Shown in pieces: positions 8,444-11,048 of a stretch of 11,048 bases of DNA. The translations under genes were made by a program, and so were the position numbers. The stretch's first letter is position 1; every line of letters starts with the position of its first letter. Origin of the DNA: Smittium culicis (Eukaryota > Kickxellomycota > Harpellomycetes > Harpellales > Legeriomycetaceae); the NCBI GenBank assembly GCA_001970855.1, contig LSSN01001287.1:1-11048 (forward strand), written 5' to 3'. Below the pieces are notes generated by a model. It saw only the letters and a program-made list of their open reading frames with translations, did not search any database and had not been told where the DNA came from.

Positions 8444-10438
8444 TTATTCCATTTTATCCGGAGGTTTGACCCAACGCGCATTTTTGTCGGAATCATATTC
8501 TCCAAATCTTTCTTTGTTGAAAAGAGTAAATTCAACTTCCGTTATTTTCATTTTGCGCTTATCATCGTACACTTTACAATATTCGTTATAATCTGAATCT
8601 TTGCTGTCATTCTCTGAGTCCCGGTCTGATATACGCTCCTTTTTAACTATTATATTGAGTTCCTCTAAATTCAATTTATTAGCGGTATCATCCTCGATTC
8701 CTTCAATATCAACATCACTCCTCTCCATACTGCTTTTAATTTGTGATTGGGAGGCATCACTTGAAGCCAATATTATCACCTTTATATCGATTGATTTATT
8801 AGGAGATATCTGTTTAGGATTTGCGTTTGCCTCTAAGTATACCGGACGTTCTTCGTTCATTTTATGAGAATTTTCGCTATTTAGTATCGTCTTTGAGATC
8901 ACGCTAGTTTCCAAGTTTTTTTCGTTTGTCACCTTATTGGCTATCTTTACTTTTATATTCTCTGGTTCCAGATTTTTTGAAGATTTGTTAGATTTCCCGT
9001 CGTACTTTGGACTCTTCAACTTCATTTTCTGCTTGGATTTTTTATTTGATTCCTTTTCCTTTATGCGAGAGCAATCCGATTTCCAATGTCCATATTCTTT
9101 ACAAAAGTTGCAAGCCATCCTACAGCCTTTCCAGAAAATCCCAATAGTTTCTCCTTCCACCTCGATAAAGTTTGATATTTCAGCTTCTCTGTTTTTAACT
9201 AGCAGAAATTCAATCCCGAATGGAAGGATTTTATCTTTCCCATTTTTGGATTTTGCGCTGATGTCCATAATCTCTCCATGCCTTTCTAATTGTTTGCATA
9301 TAGCTTTAATTGCAGTTTTTGGTCTAATAAGTTTGATATGTGGATTTTTTATGACTGTAATTTCTTCGGAGTATTTTACGGTGCCATATAGTTCTACATC
9401 TCTGTTATTTTAGTACAATTTTGTATCCAAAAATTGCTTCGCTTCATGTTTTTCTTCAAACGTAAAGTAGGTCGCCCTAGAGAATTTATTATAAATAGCT
9501 GTGCTACAAAAGTCGTCGGTGGCATCTGATGTAAACTGAAATCCATTATGGCGGTCCTTTCCGAATTGGTCCCATGGGCAGCATACCGTGTATTCCGATC
9601 CCCCAAAGCATAGTTTTTAAAATTTTTTCTTATGCGAGTCTCCTTTGTACCAATCTAATATTGATTGATCTCTGTATTCAGTCACGTCTTGGTATGGCAT
9701 AATATCTACCGCTTCGCTTCTGCCAAGATTTTTTTCGGCTTTAGGGTTTATACTACGGCTTTCGGTAAAGGGTACAGTTTTTTCGTTCTTAGTGTTTTTT
9801 GTTGCGTCTGCGTAACTGAATTTATTCTTGGGTTGGATTCCTGAGGATAAGTGGTTTAATTCTTTTCGGCTTGTGTTTTTGGCCTTGATTCGAACCATGT
9901 ACCCTGGTTTGAATGCGGTTTTGATACGCTTGATTGGCGCCGAATCGCTTGGACTAGAATCGTAATTAAATATTTTATTATTATTTTTTTTGACAAAATT
10001 AAATCTACGTGGGTTCGGGTTTGCTTTATAACCAGTATAGTCGCCTCCGGTTGGAACTTTGTGGGTATCAAAACTTTCAAAAAATTTTTTTTCCGAGATT
10101 CGAAATTTCAAATCTCTGTTTTCTCCCTTTTGATTTGCCAGTATTATGGCTTCTGGTGGAGCACTAGGGATTGAGTGTACTCCTGGTTCCTGGATAGACT
10201 CTGGTTTCATATCAGTTTTTAGAATCTGATTGCTGATTCGTGGTTGAAGATCTTGATTTAGTACATTTCGGCCAGTTAGTACATTCTCCTCATCTTTGGC
10301 TTCTCTTGGATTGATACGACTATGGTCGTCGTCACTTATAGTATGTTTGGTTTCTAAGGCTGATATGTTTGCTTTTTTTGAGATTCGAGATTCAAAATCT
10401 CGGATCTTTAAATTTTGAGATGAAGATGATCCCACCAT
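8444..10438 (-). pseudogene. LINE ORF1 (CCHC nucleic-acid-binding protein), broken by two stops
   Basis: This would encode the RNA-binding partner of ORF2 in the retrotransposition particle. One frame of 665 codons runs from ATG 10438-10436 to TAA 8446-8444, interrupted only by TAA at 9617-9619 and 9410-9412. The frame is identical on both sides of each stop, so the apparent 273-residue and 274-residue proteins are two ends of one gene, and the Met at 9268 is internal. Regions: a hydrophilic Ser/Lys/Asn-rich N-terminus (codons 1-275) with three spaced copies of a D-x-x-x-RIS motif; an RRM-like stretch (about 300-430) containing RATYFTFEEKHEAKQFLD; a zinc knuckle C-x2-C-x4-H-x4-C at 9071-9112 (codons 443-456); and a Lys- then acid-rich tail. 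The RRM reading is by eye only. The order, fold then knuckle, is typical of LINE ORF1 proteins. Confidence 0.9.
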
Positions 10439-10452
10439 TTTTTTTTTTTTTT
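10439..10452 (-). other. A14 run abutting the ORF1 start
   Basis: Fourteen T on the plus strand, that is fourteen A in element sense, immediately precede the ORF1 ATG. The simplest reading is the poly(A) tail of the upstream element E2, placing the E1 5' end almost at its start codon. Alternatively it is an A-rich leader of E1 itself. Confidence 0.5.
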
Positions 10453-10455
10453 AAT

Positions 10456-10533
10456 GGATTTTATTAAAATTTAAATATCTTATAAATATAAACTAAAAAT
10501 ACAATAAGCTAAAAAAATTTTATAATAAAATCC
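10456..10533. repeat. Inverted-repeat-bounded 78-nt AT block at E2 3' end
   Basis: GGATTTTATTA (10456-10466) is the exact reverse complement of TAATAAAATCC (10523-10533). After a 2-nt bulge the arms extend by AAATTT on each side. The block lies between the A14 run and the conserved 3' segment of E2, so it would be the 3' untranslated end of E2. It could fold back on itself or reflect an insertion. The AT content lowers confidence in any function. Confidence 0.45.
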
Positions 10534-10536
10534 TCT

Positions 10537-10550
10537 GGCGGTTTACCGCC
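10537..10550 (-). other. 3' hairpin A of E2
   Basis: GGCGG pairs with CCGCC around a 4-nt loop, five perfect G-C pairs. It aligns position for position with the E1 hairpin at 4681-4694. The two inner pairs are reversed in orientation and the outer pair is G-C where E1 has G-U in sense RNA. Confidence 0.6.
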
Positions 10551-10587
10551 TGCGTACCCTGTTGGGCATTGCGTCAAGTGGATTGGT

Positions 10588-10628
10588 GCGCTGTTTCCAG
10601 TTTACCTGCATAAGCAGCTCCTGGGCGC
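10588..10628 (-). other. 3' hairpin B of E2
   Basis: Three stem segments stack: GCGC (10588-10591) with GCGC (10625-10628), CCAG (10597-10600) with CTGG (10621-10624), and CTGC (10606-10609) with GCAG (10614-10617), capped by a 4-nt loop. Asymmetric internal loops separate the segments. Like hairpin B of E1 it starts at the final G of GGATTGGTG, although the stem sequences differ. Confidence 0.45.
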
Positions 10629-10682
10629 TGGACACGGTCGAATACAGAATTCCCAGCAACTAGGCCGAGGTTGAATCGAAAA

Positions 10683-10706
10683 ATTGAAGACAGCGATGTC
10701 TTCAGT
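10683..10706. other. 10-bp hairpin inside E2
   Basis: TGAAGACA (10685-10692) pairs perfectly with TGTCTTCA (10697-10704) around a 4-nt loop. One wobble pair and one A-T pair extend the stem. The plus-strand loop is GCGA, a GNRA-type tetraloop; the element-sense loop is UCGC. Such a stem is uncommon in the surrounding sequence. Confidence 0.5.
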
Positions 10707-10786
10707 AAGTTTTATGAGAGGGTCGCCACAAAGACCCCGGTTGCTTCCAATAAAGTCAACCTAGCCGCAACATGATCGATGCTAAA

Positions 10787-10806
10787 CAGTTATTCTCCAA
10801 TAACTG
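10787..10806. other. 8-bp hairpin inside E2
   Basis: CAGTTATT (10787-10794) pairs perfectly with AATAACTG (10799-10806) around CTCC. In element sense this is the 5'-proximal hairpin of E2. Confidence 0.45.
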
Positions 10807-10861
10807 GACCTAAAAAAAATAAAAGGCTATAAGTTGCCACCTCTAATTTTTGATTTTCAAA

Positions 10862-10881
10862 TTTTTTTTTTTTTTTTTTTT
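10862..10881 (-). other. A20 run upstream of E2
   Basis: Twenty T on the plus strand read as A20 on the minus strand. An 11-nt T run follows at 10896-10906. Between the stop codon of the right-edge reading frame (10905-10907) and E2, this looks like a poly(A) tail or an A-rich 3' untranslated region. Confidence 0.45.
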
Positions 10882-10898
10882 AAAATATTTCAAAATTT

Positions 10899-10925
10899 TT
10901 TTTTTTACTTGCGAAGTAAAAAAAA
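10899..10925. repeat. 12-bp inverted repeat at the stop of the right-edge ORF
   Basis: T8-ACTT (10899-10910) is the exact reverse complement of AAGT-A8 (10914-10925), with GCG between them. TTTCA (10888-10892) and TGAAA (10929-10933) extend it imperfectly. It overlaps the TAA stop of the partial ORF and might act as a transcript 3'-end signal. Homopolymer runs provide most of the pairing. Confidence 0.35.
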
Positions 10926-11048
10926 TTCTGAAAATTCGTCAGTATCTTCGATTTTCCATTTCGTTACCATTCTAGCCATTCGCCTTGAAGGCTGGTTTCG
11001 ATTATTTTCTGAAGATTGCCACTTCAGTCTTTCTATTAATTCGTTTTT
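10905..11048 (-). CDS. C-terminal fragment of an unidentified protein (partial)
   Basis: Forty-seven sense codons run in from the right window edge and end at TAA (10907-10905). I do not recognise the product. The residues are hydrophilic and basic, with RRMARMVTKWKIEDTDEF in the middle and FFLLRK at the end. The composition is more protein-like than the random AT frames in the spacer, because CGA, CTG, CAG, CCT and TGG codons are used. The start lies outside the window. It is followed by 11-nt and 20-nt A runs in sense, so it may be the end of a host gene, another retroelement ORF or a retrocopied transcript. A frame this long by chance is possible. Confidence 0.4.
   Translation of the reverse strand, partial: KNELIERLKWQSSENNRNQPSRRMARMVTKWKIEDTDEFSEFFLLRK

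Larger units (their letters stand above)
4664..10438 (-). mobile_element. Degenerate two-ORF LINE (non-LTR retrotransposon), copy E1
   Basis: The element reads right to left: ORF1 (nucleic-acid-binding, CCHC knuckle), a 37-nt spacer, then ORF2 (AP-type endonuclease, reverse transcriptase, C-terminal CCHC finger). No LTRs, integrase or protease are seen, which fits target-primed LINE retrotransposition. The coordinates span first start codon to last stop codon. The true 3' end lies somewhere below 4664 and was not located. The 5' end may abut the ORF1 start, because 14 A residues precede it directly. Five in-frame stops and one frameshift make this copy non-autonomous. The near-complete length shows it was not 5'-truncated on insertion. 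The ORF order and motifs suggest a fungal Tad/I-like lineage; that clade label is inference. A related 3' end (E2) sits immediately upstream in the same orientation. Confidence 0.95.
10456..10840 (-). mobile_element. E2: compact SINE-like or truncated LINE unit
   Basis: This block has the same orientation as E1. Positions 10531-10588 match E1 4675-4731 at about 43 of 58 aligned positions with one gap, and GTCAAGkGGATTGGTG is nearly identical. The similarity then stops abruptly. G+C is 117 of 240 at 10561-10800, far above the flanks. All frames of the remainder contain stops, and no LINE protein was recognised beyond a short C-terminal echo (PIHLT versus PIPLT in E1). Several tight hairpins occur: 10537-10550, 10588-10628, 10683-10706 and 10787-10806. 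It is either a non-autonomous SINE borrowing the LINE 3' tail or the 3' stub of a sister LINE. The left limit is set by the A14 run and the right limit near 10840 is approximate. Confidence 0.55.

Noticed and set aside
8444..9268. Separate zinc-knuckle protein starting at Met 9268
   Set aside because: The same frame continues upstream with protein-like sequence to the TAA at 9410-9412 and beyond it to 10438, so this is the C-terminal part of ORF1.
4929..9413. Plus-strand open frames opposite the LINE
   Set aside because: They are antisense shadows of ORF1 and ORF2, rich in F, S and L, with no recognisable domain.
9394..9606. 70-codon minus-strand frame between the ORF1 halves
   Set aside because: It starts at TTG and lies in a different frame from ORF1. 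The ORF1 frame through this stretch carries the RRM-like sequence, so this is a shadow.
4664..10438. Reassigned genetic code with TAA/TAG read as Gln
   Set aside because: Four of five internal stops are TAA or TAG and one falls on a Gln position, but a reassigned code would show many such codons. ORF1 and ORF2 use CAA and CAG freely with only four TAA/TAG, and a TGA and a frameshift also break ORF2. Pseudogene decay explains all of it.
10561..10840. E2 as a gene for a known structured RNA or an HDV-like ribozyme
   Set aside because: Hairpins are present, but no double-pseudoknot layout and no recognisable rRNA, tRNA, 7SL or snRNA signature was found.

Overview
This window looks like a piece of an extremely AT-rich eukaryotic genome, probably an early-diverging fungus. 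It carries a decayed non-LTR retrotransposon (LINE) that reads on the minus strand. The LINE's architecture supports this: a separate ORF1 with a CCHC zinc knuckle, then an ORF2 with an apurinic-type endonuclease, a reverse transcriptase and a C-terminal CCHC finger. Its wording (FADD, GVR-stop-GCPMSP, a C-x2-C-x9-H-x4-C tail) resembles LINEs I associate with zoopagomycete/trichomycete fungi. That taxonomic placement is from memory and weak. No bacterial signals (operons, Shine-Dalgarno sites, CRISPR) are present.

Layout. Positions 1-4663 are gene-poor spacer at roughly 10-20% G+C in the lines sampled, with (TA)n runs, a few inverted repeats and one small G-rich patch. Positions 4664-10438 are the LINE (called E1). 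ORF1 (10438 down to 8444) and ORF2 (8406 down to 4664) are separated by 37 nt. The short open frames in this stretch are not separate genes. ORF1 is one frame broken by two in-frame TAA codons. ORF2 is one frame broken by TAG, TAA and TGA, followed by one frameshift near 5561-5576. Positions 10439-10452 are a 14-nt A run (element sense). Beyond it, about 10456-10840 is a second, compact, G+C-richer element (E2). Its 3' end matches the 3' end of E1 over about 57 nt. A 20-nt A run (10862-10881) and the C-terminal 47 codons of an unidentified minus-strand reading frame (10905-11048) close the window.

How the parts relate. ORF1 protein would bind the element RNA, ORF2 protein would nick the target and reverse-transcribe, and the shared 3' segment is the natural candidate for the RNA tag that ORF2 protein recognises. 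The most interesting observation is that E1 and E2 share a 3' architecture of hairpin, conserved linker, hairpin. Two base pairs in the first stem have flipped from C-G to G-C between the copies, and a third is G-U in one and G-C in the other, in the element's sense strand. A one-base indel between the copies breaks the shared reading frame while the structure persists. E2 may therefore be a SINE-like partner or a 5'-truncated sister of E1. Reading along the minus strand, the units are joined head to tail through A runs: partial ORF, A20, E2, A14, E1.
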